Positions 51,881 to 60,860 of a DNA stretch of 64,000 nucleotides are shown here, one piece after another (positions within the stretch are counted from its first letter, which is position 1; each line of letters begins with the position of its first letter). The stretch comes from Bacteroidota bacterium (GTDB lineage: Bacteria > Bacteroidota > Bacteroidia > 2-12-FULL-35-15). The stretch is from NCBI GenBank assembly GCA_025963775.1, contig JAOQAD010000040.1, forward strand, positions 62,001 to 126,000, in the 5' to 3' direction. A program made the translations under genes and the position numbers. The notes under the pieces were generated by a model. That model did no database searches and was not told the DNA's origin. It worked only from the letters and a program-made list of their open reading frames with translations.

Positions 51881-54177
51881 AGCATTCCGTATTTTATAAA
51901 TATGTGGTTGTAACCTGCCTGCTTTTAGCATCCTGCAGCGGCACAAAGTATCTTCCCAAAGGAGAGAAGCTGTACACAGGCGCAGACATAAAGCTGGAAT
52001 ACACAGGTAAAATAAAAAACAGGAAAGCCATTAAAGCTGCGGCAGAAAGCGCAGTGCGCCCGAAGCCTAACAAAGGCTTCCCTGGCATGCGCCCGAAGCT
52101 GTGGATGTATATGTATGCAGGGGAAGCGCCAAAAGGAAAATTCAAAAAATGGCTGAAGAAAAAGGGAGAAGAGCCTGTGCTTTTAAGCAGCGTGAGGCCT
52201 TCCGCAACAAGCGGCTTTATCGATGCAAAGCTGTTCAACAACGGGATCTTCAGAAGCAGCACAGAGTACAAGGTGATTGAAAAGAAGAAGACCGCGAAGA
52301 TCATTTATACCTGCCACATTCACAAGGCATACACAATTAAGGAGCTGAAGTTCCCGGTAGCGGAAAATGAGCTGAGCCGCCTCATCGCTTTTTCCGAAGA
52401 GAAAACACTCATCAGCCCGGGCAGCGATTACAACCTTGATGCATTGAAAACTGAAAGGATCCGGATCGACGCAGTGTTAAAGGATAACGGGTATTTTTAT
52501 TTCAATCCCGATTATTTATACTTCGGCGCCGACACTTCCGAAACGGATAAAACTGTTACACTTAAATTGGCTATCAAGGAAGATGTTCCTGAAAAAGCGC
52601 TGCATGTATACCGCATCAATAATGTGTACATCGATCCTGACTTTTCACTGGATGAAAACAAAGACAGTATAAAAAATGACACGCTTCATTTTGAAAATGC
52701 TTTTTTCATGGCGAAGGAAACGAAGATCAGGCCGAGAGTGCTGCTTCGTTCAGTGTACCTGAGAAAAGGCGAAGTGTATTCGCGGAAGAACCATAACATT
52801 ACGCTGAACCGCCTGATGTCAATGGGAAATTTCAAATTTGTAAGGGTCAACCTCGTTGAAAGCGATACAAGTGCACCCGGTTACCTCGATGCAAAAGTAT
52901 TACTCACTGCAATGCCAAAACGCACATTCAGGAGCGAGATCGACCTTGTCACCAAATCGAACGACTTTACGGGCCCAAGGCAAAACCTCACTTACCAGAA
53001 CAGGAATACATTCAACGGCGCTGAGCTCCTCAACCTGAACATGGCCGGCTCTTTTGAAATGCAGTTCAGCGGAAAGAACAAAAATATCTTTTCCTATTCC
53101 CTGAACCCGAAGATTGAATTGTACATCCCGAGATTCATTGTCCCGTTCAGAACACCACGCACAAACAGCATGTACATTCCCAAAACGCGCATTTCACTGG
53201 GATATAATTACCTCAAGCGGATGAATTATTTTGACATGTATTCTTTCCAGTTCCTATTCGGATATAAATGGAAAGAAGACATCCGGAAAGAGCATGAGCT
53301 GAACCCCATCAGCATCAATTATACATCTGTAAAAAACCAATCGGAAGAATTCAGGACCCTGCTTGAAGCTAACCCATTCCTGAAAAAAAGCTATGAAGAG
53401 CAATTCATTGCGGGCGCAACCTATTCCTACAGCTACAATGAGCAGGTACTGCCCATGAAAAGAGAGCAATACTTTTTTTACGGATCGGCAGAGATCGCCG
53501 GAAATGCATTCTCTCTCGCAAGGGCTGCCGGCGGGGAAAAGATCTCCCCTGATAATCCGGGCAGGATAATCGGATCGGTGTATTCACAATATGCGCGCAT
53601 CAGCCTCGACGGAAGAAGCTATTTTAATTTCCATAACAAGAGTAAGCTTGTGCTGCGCCTGTATGCGGGTGCAGGAAAACCCTACGGCAATTCTTCCACA
53701 CTGCCTTACATTAAGCAGTTCTTCAGCGGCGGGCCGAACAGCATCCGTGCATTTCACATCAATTCAGTAGGCCCGGGCAGCTACCAACAAAGCTCCGACA
53801 AGAAGAACGCATTCCTTCAGCTCGGTGGCGACATCAAGCTGGAATCCAATATTGAGTACCGCTTCGATATTATCAAATTCCTGAAAGGCGCTGTGTTTGC
53901 CGATGCCGGGAACATCTGGCTGATGAAATCAAATCCCGCAAATACGGTCCCAGCATTCTCCGTTACAAAATTCTATGATGAAATTGCAGTCGGTGCGGGT
54001 GTGGGATTAAGGGCCGATGTTTCTTTCTTTGTGCTCCGTTTCGACCTTGCCATGCCGCTGCGCAAGCCATGGCTGGATGAAGGGCACCGCTGGGTCTACG
54101 ACCGCATCAGCTTTGGCAATCCTTCCTGGAGAAGTGAGAACCTCATCCTCAATGTGGCAATCGGATACCCTTTTTAG
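51877..54177 (+). CDS. BamA/TamA-family outer-membrane lipoprotein
   Basis: A 766-residue protein. The start carries a lipoprotein signal (VVVTCLLLASCSGTKYLPKGEKLYTG, Cys at residue 16), unlike proteobacterial TamA; this is common in the Bacteroidota BamA-like family. POTRA domains follow (about 30-400, for example YTCHIHKAYTIKELKFPV, IRIDAVLKDNGYFYFNPDYLYF, VNLVESDTSAPGYLDAKVLL), then a 16-strand barrel with the conserved FSGGPNSIRAFHINSVGPG region (VRGF/Y-like loop) and a C-terminal strand ending LNVAIGYPF. It is translationally coupled to tamB, so a TamA-like partner role is inferred. Confidence 0.93.
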   Translation: MKHSVFYKYVVVTCLLLASCSGTKYLPKGEKLYTGADIKLEYTGKIKNRKAIKAAAESAVRPKPNKGFPGMRPKLWMYMYAGEAPKGKFKKWLKKKGEEPVLLSSVRPSATSGFIDAKLFNNGIFRSSTEYKVIEKKKTAKIIYTCHIHKAYTIKELKFPVAENELSRLIAFSEEKTLISPGSDYNLDALKTERIRIDAVLKDNGYFYFNPDYLYFGADTSETDKTVTLKLAIKEDVPEKALHVYRINNVYIDPDFSLDENKDSIKNDTLHFENAFFMAKETKIRPRVLLRSVYLRKGEVYSRKNHNITLNRLMSMGNFKFVRVNLVESDTSAPGYLDAKVLLTAMPKRTFRSEIDLVTKSNDFTGPRQNLTYQNRNTFNGAELLNLNMAGSFEMQFSGKNKNIFSYSLNPKIELYIPRFIVPFRTPRTNSMYIPKTRISLGYNYLKRMNYFDMYSFQFLFGYKWKEDIRKEHELNPISINYTSVKNQSEEFRTLLEANPFLKKSYEEQFIAGATYSYSYNEQVLPMKREQYFFYGSAEIAGNAFSLARAAGGEKISPDNPGRIIGSVYSQYARISLDGRSYFNFHNKSKLVLRLYAGAGKPYGNSSTLPYIKQFFSGGPNSIRAFHINSVGPGSYQQSSDKKNAFLQLGGDIKLESNIEYRFDIIKFLKGAVFADAGNIWLMKSNPANTVPAFSVTKFYDEIAVGAGVGLRADVSFFVLRFDLAMPLRKPWLDEGHRWVYDRISFGNPSWRSENLILNVAIGYPF

Positions 54178-54201
54178 CCCGGGAAATAACTCTTTTTAGT
54201 C

Positions 54202-54207
54202 TGGCAT
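54202..54207 (+). promoter_or_regulatory. TGGCAT motif upstream of the DUF4142 gene
   Basis: CTGGCAT followed by ATTTTTATAATAA lies 46 bases ahead of the ATG at 54249, with an A-rich leader (GCAATTAAAAAAG). Confidence 0.35.
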
Positions 54208-54248
54208 ATTTTTATAATAAAATAAGCAATTAAAAAAGAGATCATGCC

Positions 54249-54872
54249 ATGAAAACTACCTTTCAGAAAACCTTCGTAAAACTATCAGGTGTTGCAGCTA
54301 TTACGCTGTTTTTTGCAGCATGCGATAACGCAGGAAACAGCTCAGATCCAAAGGATGTAGCTGAAGAGCACAATGATGCAAAATTTGACAAAGCAAAAGA
54401 AAAAGATGCACAGTTCCTTGTCGACATTGCTGACATTTTTATGAAAGAAGTGAAGTTCTCCGAATTAGCCGCAACACAGGCTGAAGCATACGACATCAAG
54501 GAACTTGGACAGATGCTGAAAGAAGACAATTCAAAATGGCTGAAGGAAACAGAAGCGCTGGCAGGAAAAAAAATGGTGACACTTCCAACAGACATCAGCC
54601 AGCGCGGAAACGATTCCTATACCAAAATATCTGATAAGAAAGGAAAAGATTTTGACCGCGATTACCCGGCGATGATGGTTGACTTTCACAAGGAAGCCAT
54701 AGAGAAATGTGAAAAGGCTGCGGCCGATGCACAGGATTACGAGATCAAGACCTGGGCCGGAAAGAGGCTCGTGGAGCTGAGAACAAACCTCGACAGGTCG
54801 ATGGTATGCAGGGACAAATACAAAGACCTTGAACCGAACACACTGAAGATGTCGAAAGACATTACAAAATAA
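54249..54872 (+). CDS. DUF4142 lipoprotein
   Basis: A 207-residue protein with a lipoprotein signal (GVAAITLFFAAC, Cys25). The mature domain is the all-helical DUF4142 fold (FLVDIADIFMKEVKFSELAATQAEAYDIKELGQMLKEDNSKW, then YPAMMVDFHKEAIEKCEKAA), ferritin-like in outline but lacking clear metal ligands. DUF4142 proteins are common secreted stress proteins of unknown role. A related four-helix gene follows 53 bases later. Confidence 0.92.
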   Translation: MKTTFQKTFVKLSGVAAITLFFAACDNAGNSSDPKDVAEEHNDAKFDKAKEKDAQFLVDIADIFMKEVKFSELAATQAEAYDIKELGQMLKEDNSKWLKETEALAGKKMVTLPTDISQRGNDSYTKISDKKGKDFDRDYPAMMVDFHKEAIEKCEKAAADAQDYEIKTWAGKRLVELRTNLDRSMVCRDKYKDLEPNTLKMSKDITK

Positions 54873-54925
54873 ACCGAATAACCTTAATAAACCTTTATTA
54901 CTAATTATAACCTAAAATCATCAAA

Positions 54926-55381
54926 ATGGAAACAACAAGCAAAAAAACCGTATCGCTTATAAACGACCTTATCATTATCAATCACGACCGCATTGAAGGT
55001 TATGAAAGAGCAGCAAAGGAAACTGAAGACCCTCAGCTGAAATCTATTTTTTCGCACATGGCAGATGAAAGCCGCCAGTTCAAGAACGAACTGGTTCGCG
55101 AAGTTGTCAATAAAGGCGGAAGCCCTGCAGAAGGAACCACCACTTCAGGAAAAGTGTACAGGGCCTGGATGGACATCAAAGCAGCATTAACCGGAAAAGA
55201 CCGCAAAGCGATCATTGCTTCCTGCGAGTTCGGTGAAGATGCAGCACTTGAAACATATGAAGATGTATTGAAATCAGGCGAACTGAGTGCTGACAGCAGA
55301 AACATCATCATGCGCCAGAAAAGCAGCCTGCAGCAATCGCACGATAAAATAAAACTGATGAGGGACTCTGCCAACATTTAA
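54926..55381 (+). CDS. DUF2383 / PA2169-family four-helix protein
   Basis: A 151-residue cytoplasmic protein of the PA2169 family (DUF2383): LINDLIIINHDRIEGYERAAKE, FSHMADESRQFKNELVREV, RAWMDIKAALTGKDRKAIIASCEFGEDAALETYEDVLK. It is a ferritin-like four-helix bundle; several acidic and His residues could bind metal but no function is established. It probably shares the transcript of the DUF4142 gene. A strong terminator follows. Confidence 0.92.
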   Translation: METTSKKTVSLINDLIIINHDRIEGYERAAKETEDPQLKSIFSHMADESRQFKNELVREVVNKGGSPAEGTTTSGKVYRAWMDIKAALTGKDRKAIIASCEFGEDAALETYEDVLKSGELSADSRNIIMRQKSSLQQSHDKIKLMRDSANI

Positions 55382-55408
55382 AACAGGGTAACCCTAATTC
55401 AAAAAAAA

Positions 55409-55440
55409 TTCCCTCTGCATTTTGCAGAGGGGATTTTTTA
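55409..55440. terminator. Bidirectional terminator
   Basis: TCCCTCTGCA and TGCAGAGGGGA form a stem around a TTT loop, flanked by A- and T-runs. It lies 28 bases after the DUF2383 stop and overlaps the stop of the convergent small secreted protein gene. Confidence 0.9.
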
Positions 55441-55686
55441 TTTATGCTTCTTATCTGAAGGCGCAATGATAGGCTGCTCCTTGTCTTTGTCCTTGTCCTT
55501 CTGCTCTTCCGGCAATACCGGCTTTACAGGAGTTTTATAATGCGTGGTATCCATCGGCATCTTCCTGATCTTCTCCATGTGTGTGCTGTCAGTTTTTACC
55601 GTATCCTTCCTGTTCTCCTGCGCATTCATGCCGGCGGCCATTAGCAGCAATGCCAGCATACTTATTATTCGCTTTTTCATATTCAT
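55438..55686 (-). CDS. Small secreted Lys/Asp-rich protein
   Basis: An 82-residue protein with a signal peptide (IISMLALLLMAAGMNAQE). The mature 60 residues are polar: Asp, Lys, Thr and Pro-rich (KDTVKTDSTHMEKIRKMPMDTTHYKTPVKP) with a KDKDKDKEQ stretch and KKHK end. Two start Met codons are possible (55686 and 55680). It is disordered by composition and has no recognised family. Confidence 0.65.
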   Translation of the reverse strand: MNMKKRIISMLALLLMAAGMNAQENRKDTVKTDSTHMEKIRKMPMDTTHYKTPVKPVLPEEQKDKDKDKEQPIIAPSDKKHK

Positions 55687-55768
55687 CGTCTTTGGTTTCT
55701 GTTATAATGTCTCTGATAAACAGCAGGGAATAAATATCCACATATATCTTACAGGGCTATGATTGGAT

Positions 55769-56011
55769 TCAAAGCGAAGAGTTCATGTAATCATAGATAT
55801 CGGCAAGGTTCTCCCCTTTCAGCTGATCGTTGATCTCATATTCATCATCCTCCTCTTCTTCTTCAAAACTCTCATCCAGCTCTTCCTCCTCGAACAAAGG
55901 ATCATCCTCATCCTCGTTTTCCTGCTGCTTTGACTTACCCGGGCGGCCCGGGCCTGGCTGATTCGGATTTGGGTACGCCGTACTTACATCCCTGGTTTCT
56001 TTCTCTTTCAT
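55769..56011 (-). CDS. Small acidic disordered protein
   Basis: An 80-residue protein without signal peptide. It starts with a Pro/Gly-rich part (AYPNPNQPGPGRPGKSKQQ) and continues with a run of Asp/Glu (about 25 acidic residues in 40) before a less charged end (INDQLKGENLADIYDYMNSSL). The composition suggests binding to basic proteins or cations. I recognise no family. It is transcribed on its own or with the next small gene, 82 bases downstream. Confidence 0.6.
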   Translation of the reverse strand: MKEKETRDVSTAYPNPNQPGPGRPGKSKQQENEDEDDPLFEEEELDESFEEEEEDDEYEINDQLKGENLADIYDYMNSSL

Positions 56012-56145
56012 GATATACCTGTTTTTGTTAAAATGATCGTCTTTAATTCCTTTACTGAAATATCTGTGCCTGCTGTAGATCCGCTACAAACCGGTTGAAA
56101 AAATGGTATATCTTTTTCAAAAGAGAATAAACATTGATCCGAACT

Positions 56146-58713
56146 ATGGCTTTAAAAACATACAATACAAAAAGAAATTTTAAAAAAACGCCTGAGCCGG
56201 AAGGAAAGAAAGCTGCATCTAAAAAAGAGCTGACCTTCGTGGTTCAGCAACACGATGCTTCCCACCTGCATTATGATTTCCGCCTGGAAATGGAAGGTGT
56301 ATTAAAAAGCTGGGCTGTTCCAAAAGGCCCTTCCATGAACCCGGAGGATAAGCGCCTTGCCATGATGGTTGAAGACCACCCGTACAGCTACAAGGATTTT
56401 GAAGGTACCATACCCGAAGGAAATTACGGCGCAGGCAATGTGATCGTTTGGGACAACGGCACCTACCACGAAGCAGGAACAAAAGAAAAAGCGGCGGGAG
56501 AAAAAAAGCTGCTTGCCGGATTGCGGAAAGGGCACATCAGCTTTGTCATGAAAGGAAAAAAGCTGAAAGGAGAATTCGCACTCATTAAGATCCGCGGAGG
56601 AAAGCAGGAGAATGCCTGGCTGCTGGTAAAAAAAGAAGACAAGTATTCTACAACGGATGATATCCTTGCAAAAAACAAATCGGTGATCAGCAAAAAAAAG
56701 CTGGAGCTGAAAGAGCGGAAGAACAGCAAAAAGCCTGCAGCTGCAAGCCCCGCTAAAAAAACAGCTCACATAAAAAACCCGGTGAAAAAAGCCAGGGCCT
56801 CAGCCGGGGAGATCACACCGATGCTCGCAACGCTTACAGAAGAAGCTTTCGACAGCCCGGACTGGGTTTTTGAATTAAAATATGATGGCTACCGGGCGCT
56901 TGCGCTGATCGCAAAGGGAAATGCAAGCCTTGTAAGCAGGAATAATATTTCATTTGATACAATTTTTGCAGCCCTGCTTCCCGAACTTAAAAAGATCCCG
57001 CATGATGTGATCCTTGATGGCGAAGTGGTGGTTGAAGATGCAAAGGGGAATTCGGGCTTCCAGCTGCTGCAGAATTTCCAGACCACCGGGAAAGGCATTC
57101 TGAAATTTTATGTATTCGACATCCTGCTCCTTGATGGCGAAGATACGCGCGGATTATCGCTTCTTGAACGAAAAGAGCTGGTGAAGCTGCTTCTCAAAAA
57201 GCAAACGTTTAAGAACATTCACTATTCGGAACATATCGTGGATAAAGGAAAAGCATTTTACAAAAAGGCAATGAAAGAAGGAATAGAGGGGATCATGGCC
57301 AAGCGTGCCGACAGCATTTATGTTTCCGGGAAGCGAAGTAAAGACTGGCTCAAGGTGAAGATCACGCAGGAAGAAGAAGCTGTAATTGCGGGATTTACAG
57401 CACCCAAAGGAAGCAGGAAACATTTCGGGTCCCTGCTTCTCGGTGCATACAAAGGCAATGAACTTAAGTACATCGGCAACTGCGGGACTGGATTTAATGA
57501 GCAGATGCTGAAAGAGCTGTATACCAAATTAGTCCCGCTCTCCAGGAAGACATCTGTTTTCAAAGAAAAAACGCATGTCCCCGGAAAGATCCAGTGGGTA
57601 GAGCCCGAGCTGATCTGCCAGGTAAAATTTTCAGAATGGACAAATGACCAACATATGCGCCACCCGGTATTCCTTGGGTTGCGGATCGATAAGGATGCTG
57701 ATGAGATCACAGTGCCCGAAACCGCAGAAAAAATAAAAGCAAAAAAGCCAGCTGCAAAAACAAAGAAAACTGCCGCAAAAAAAACAGCTGCAAAAAAATC
57801 TTCCGGGGACCTTGATCTGAAAGCTGGCAACATTACATTACACCTTACCAACCAGGATAAGATCTATTTTCCGAAGGACAAGATCACGAAGGGAGATCTT
57901 GTAAATTATTACCGCGAAGCAGCATCAGTAATGCTTCCCTACTTAAAAGGCCGGCCACAATCCATGAACAGGTTTCCCAACGGCATCACCGGGCCCAGCT
58001 TTTACCAGAAGGACGTGGACACCGCCAAATCGCCGGGATGGCTCACAACAGAAAAGATATTTTCGGAGTCGACCAATGAATACATTGATTATCTCGTGTG
58101 CAACGATGAAGCAACACTGCTGTACATGGCCAATTTAGGCTGCATCGAGATCAATCCATGGAACTCGAAGATTGGGAGCATTGAAAACCCGGACTGGGCA
58201 GTGATCGACCTGGACCCCGAAGCGATCTCATTTAAGGAAGTGGTGAAAACCGCGCTTGAAGTGAAGAAGCTGATGGACGAGCTGGAAGCAGACTGCTATT
58301 GCAAAACATCCGGGGCAAGCGGATTGCACGTTTTCATCCCGCTCGGCGCAAAATACAATTACGATATTGTAAAGACATTTGCAGAGCTCATTGCCCAAAC
58401 CGTGAATGCCCGGATTCCTTCTATCACAAGCATCCTGCGAAGCCCGAAAAAGCGCCAGAAAAAAGTATATCTTGATTTTTTGCAGAACCGAAGGGGGCAG
58501 ACACTCGCAGCGCCATATTCGGTAAGGCCGAAGCCGGGCGCAACTGTTGCCACACCATTGGAGTGGAAGGAAGTGAACAGTAAGCTCGATCCTTCTGACT
58601 TTACGATAAAAACAATTTTAAAAAGACTGGATAAAAAGGGCGACCTCTGGAAACCGGTGACCGGTAAAGGCGCAGACCTTATGAAGATCCTGAAGAAAAT
58701 GAATAAGGAATGA
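56146..58713 (+). CDS. ligD: Multidomain ATP-dependent DNA ligase D (NHEJ)
   Basis: An 855-residue protein from the ATG at 56146; an upstream TTG at 56134 is less likely. Domain order is 3'-phosphoesterase (about 20-150, VVQQHDASHLHYDFRLEMEGVLKSWAVPKGPS, EGNYGAGNVIVWDNGTY), ATP-dependent ligase (about 220-540, nucleotidyl-transfer Lys about 245 in FELKYDGYRAL, DGEVV, EGIMAKR, DWLKVK) and primase-polymerase (about 565-850, INPWNSKI, VIDLDPE, KTSGASGLHVFIPL, PYSVRPKPGA). Two Lys/Ala-rich linkers join the domains. LigD repairs double-strand breaks with Ku, encoded convergently with abutting stop codons. Confidence 0.96.
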   Translation: MALKTYNTKRNFKKTPEPEGKKAASKKELTFVVQQHDASHLHYDFRLEMEGVLKSWAVPKGPSMNPEDKRLAMMVEDHPYSYKDFEGTIPEGNYGAGNVIVWDNGTYHEAGTKEKAAGEKKLLAGLRKGHISFVMKGKKLKGEFALIKIRGGKQENAWLLVKKEDKYSTTDDILAKNKSVISKKKLELKERKNSKKPAAASPAKKTAHIKNPVKKARASAGEITPMLATLTEEAFDSPDWVFELKYDGYRALALIAKGNASLVSRNNISFDTIFAALLPELKKIPHDVILDGEVVVEDAKGNSGFQLLQNFQTTGKGILKFYVFDILLLDGEDTRGLSLLERKELVKLLLKKQTFKNIHYSEHIVDKGKAFYKKAMKEGIEGIMAKRADSIYVSGKRSKDWLKVKITQEEEAVIAGFTAPKGSRKHFGSLLLGAYKGNELKYIGNCGTGFNEQMLKELYTKLVPLSRKTSVFKEKTHVPGKIQWVEPELICQVKFSEWTNDQHMRHPVFLGLRIDKDADEITVPETAEKIKAKKPAAKTKKTAAKKTAAKKSSGDLDLKAGNITLHLTNQDKIYFPKDKITKGDLVNYYREAASVMLPYLKGRPQSMNRFPNGITGPSFYQKDVDTAKSPGWLTTEKIFSESTNEYIDYLVCNDEATLLYMANLGCIEINPWNSKIGSIENPDWAVIDLDPEAISFKEVVKTALEVKKLMDELEADCYCKTSGASGLHVFIPLGAKYNYDIVKTFAELIAQTVNARIPSITSILRSPKKRQKKVYLDFLQNRRGQTLAAPYSVRPKPGATVATPLEWKEVNSKLDPSDFTIKTILKRLDKKGDLWKPVTGKGADLMKILKKMNKE

Positions 58714-59487
58714 TCAGGAAGCTTTCTTCTTCCCCTGCAGGCTTGCTTTCAGCATTTCCATGAGGTCGTCGGATTTGGTATGAACAATCTTCATCTTGTG
58801 AACCTTCTTCGGGCCTTTGCCTTTTGCTTTGGCCTTGATGGTTTTCAGCAGCTTCTGCGTATAAGTATCCTTGTATTTTGCGATGCTGAATTTTTCTGTC
58901 AGCTGGTCGATCAGCTTGGTGGCCATCGCCTGTTCCTTTGCCGTGCTTTTTGTAGCAGGCACATTCAGCTCTTCTGTGTCCCTGATCTCTTCCTCAAAGC
59001 GCAGCTTGTTCAGCATGATCGCTTTTCCGTAAGGCTTCAAAATAGCCAGCGCCTCTTTGTTCCTTAATACAAAAGTTGTAACTCCCACCTTTCCCGAAGC
59101 TGCCAGCGCATCCCTCAATAAAGCGTATGCTTTTTCCCCGCTCTTTTGCGGCTCCAGGTAATATGGCTGCTCATAATAAATACTGTCGATCTCGCTTTGC
59201 TTTACAAAATTGATGATCTCGATGGTCTTTGTTTTCACAGCATCTGCAGCCTCAAAATCTTCCTTGTCGAGCACCACATATTCATCCTCCACCAGGTAAC
59301 CCTTCACTATATTATCAAATGGCACTTCCCTGCCCGTTTTCTCATTCACTCTTTTGAATTTAATATTGGAATGATCCCGTGCATCAAGCATATCAAGATC
59401 GAGACGGCTGTCCTGCACCGCAGAAAATAATTTCACCGGGATGTTGATCAGCCCGAAGCTGATCGCACCTGTCCACATTGCTCTCAT
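58714..59487 (-). CDS. ku: Non-homologous end-joining protein Ku
   Basis: A 257-residue bacterial Ku: it begins [23 protein letters not shown] and contains [78 protein letters not shown] and [23 protein letters not shown]. The core ring domain is complete and a Lys-rich tail ([23 protein letters not shown]) follows. Ku dimers bind DNA ends and recruit LigD. Two small genes lie upstream on the same strand. Confidence 0.96.
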   Translation of the reverse strand: MRAMWTGAISFGLINIPVKLFSAVQDSRLDLDMLDARDHSNIKFKRVNEKTGREVPFDNIVKGYLVEDEYVVLDKEDFEAADAVKTKTIEIINFVKQSEIDSIYYEQPYYLEPQKSGEKAYALLRDALAASGKVGVTTFVLRNKEALAILKPYGKAIMLNKLRFEEEIRDTEELNVPATKSTAKEQAMATKLIDQLTEKFSIAKYKDTYTQKLLKTIKAKAKGKGPKKVHKMKIVHTKSDDLMEMLKASLQGKKKAS

Positions 59488-59499
59488 GGCAGTATCGTT

Positions 59500-59859
59500 T
59501 TATTTGTTAATGACTTCCATCTCATCAATGGCGTAATTTCCAGCGCTCAGCGTGAAATTGAACTCTTCGATGAAGGCAAACAGCTCGGCCAGCCCGATTG
59601 TTGTTTTCTTGAATTTTTTTACCGGGATCTTATTGATGTTGTAGTTGGTTCCCTCCTGCCTCACTTTGTCGAGCGCGTAAAGTGTGACCACCACCTCTTT
59701 TCCGTAATACATCCTGATAGCAACTGCTTCATACTGGTCGCTGTTGTAATTATCAAAATTGCGCTCACAGAATTCATCCAGCGTTTTCCCGGGCTTGAGT
59801 GTGATTGTCAGTTTCCCGCTCAGCTCCGTACTGAGCACAGCATTCGAATTCGTTTCCAT
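59500..59859 (-). CDS. Conserved small protein between ku and SDR
   Basis: A 119-residue cytoplasmic protein from the ATG complementary to 59857-59859 (an in-frame Met at 59886 would overlap the SDR gene by eight bases and is also possible). It shows mixed alpha/beta content (LTITLKPGKTLDEFCERNFDNYNSDQYEAVAIRMYYGKEVVVTLYALDK) with a LAELFAFIEEFNFTLSAGNY end. I do not recognise it. Its position, ending 12 bases upstream of ku, suggests it is co-transcribed and perhaps linked to end joining or stress. Confidence 0.6.
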   Translation of the reverse strand: METNSNAVLSTELSGKLTITLKPGKTLDEFCERNFDNYNSDQYEAVAIRMYYGKEVVVTLYALDKVRQEGTNYNINKIPVKKFKKTTIGLAELFAFIEEFNFTLSAGNYAIDEMEVINK

Positions 59860-59878
59860 ACCGTATAATCTTTTTATG

Positions 59879-60751
59879 TTAACCATTTACTATTTCCCCT
59901 CCGTTCGGATGTAAAAATTGGCCTGTTATGTATGCTGAATCTTCCGATGCAAGGAACACATACGATGGCGCCACTTCAACCGGCTGCCCGGGGCGCTTCA
60001 TCGGTGTTTCTGTTCCGAATGACTTTACTTTACCGGGTTCAAAACTGGATGGGATCAGCGGGGTCCAGATTGGCCCCGGTGCCACGCCGTTCACACGAAT
60101 GCCTTTGCCTGCAAGGCTTGCAGAAAGGCTTCTCGTAAGGGAAACTATTGCGCCTTTCGTAGCGCTGTAATCGAGCAGGTTGGCGCTGCCGCGGTAAGCA
60201 GTAACAGAAGCAGTGTTTACAATGCTTCCGCCTTCCTTCATTGATGGCAGCAATGCTTTCAGCAGCCAGAAGATCGCGAACACATTCACTGAAAATGTTT
60301 TGATCAGTTTGCCTGGCTCGATCTCCGTAATACTTTCTGCAGGATAATGAACACCTGCATTGTTCACGATCACATCTATGTTTTTAAATTTCCGTAAAAT
60401 TTTCCGCGCTGCACTTTTACACTGCGCCTCGCGGGAAATATCCGCAGGCACCAGCAGGCATTCACGCTTGTATTTTTCACGGATGATCGTTGCTGTTTCC
60501 TCCGCATCCTTGTCCTCGCTCAGGTAAATGATCGCCACATCGGCGCCTTCCTTTGCAAACGCAATGGCAACAGCCCTTCCAATGCCGCTGTCGCCACCGG
60601 TAACAACGCAGTTTTTATCCAGGAGCTTATTGCTTCCCTGTAAGGAATTGTCGTACACCGGCTCCGGCTTCATCTTGTATTCGAGGCCGGGGCGGTTCTG
60701 CGGCTGCGCAGGAAAGATCTTTCGTTTTGGACTTGATTTTTGCATACTCAT
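59879..60751 (-). CDS. SDR-family oxidoreductase (general-stress type)
   Basis: A 290-residue short-chain dehydrogenase/reductase. It has the N-terminal extension seen in YhdF/GSP39-like stress SDRs (PKRKIFPAQPQNRPGLEYKMKPEP), the cofactor motif TGGDSGIG, NNAG (VIVNNAGVHYP), the catalytic Ser (NTASVTAYRG) and YSATK (Tyr and Lys). Substrate unknown; NAD(P) cofactor is expected. It heads a three-gene leftward group with the small unknown gene and ku. Confidence 0.93.
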   Translation of the reverse strand: MSMQKSSPKRKIFPAQPQNRPGLEYKMKPEPVYDNSLQGSNKLLDKNCVVTGGDSGIGRAVAIAFAKEGADVAIIYLSEDKDAEETATIIREKYKRECLLVPADISREAQCKSAARKILRKFKNIDVIVNNAGVHYPAESITEIEPGKLIKTFSVNVFAIFWLLKALLPSMKEGGSIVNTASVTAYRGSANLLDYSATKGAIVSLTRSLSASLAGKGIRVNGVAPGPIWTPLIPSSFEPGKVKSFGTETPMKRPGQPVEVAPSYVFLASEDSAYITGQFLHPNGGEIVNG

Positions 60752-60801
60752 TCAACTATTACTCTGAACATTAAAATTGTATGCCTGTTATAGAAAAGCA
60801 T

Positions 60802-60839
60802 CAAAAAAAAATAGCCGTAACTCAGAAAGTCACGGCTAT
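60802..60839 (-). terminator. Terminator of the kinase operon
   Basis: ATAGCCGT.ACT and AGT.ACGGCTAT form a stem with one mismatch around CAGAA; on the minus strand it is followed by T9. It lies 22 bases past the kinase stop. Confidence 0.88.
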
Positions 60840-60860
60840 GTGCAAATTTACAAACCAGCT

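Noticed and set aside
60839-60856. Promoter-like TTTGTAAATTTG just after the kinase gene
   Set aside because: Transcription from it would meet the terminator at once, so it is probably not used for a gene.
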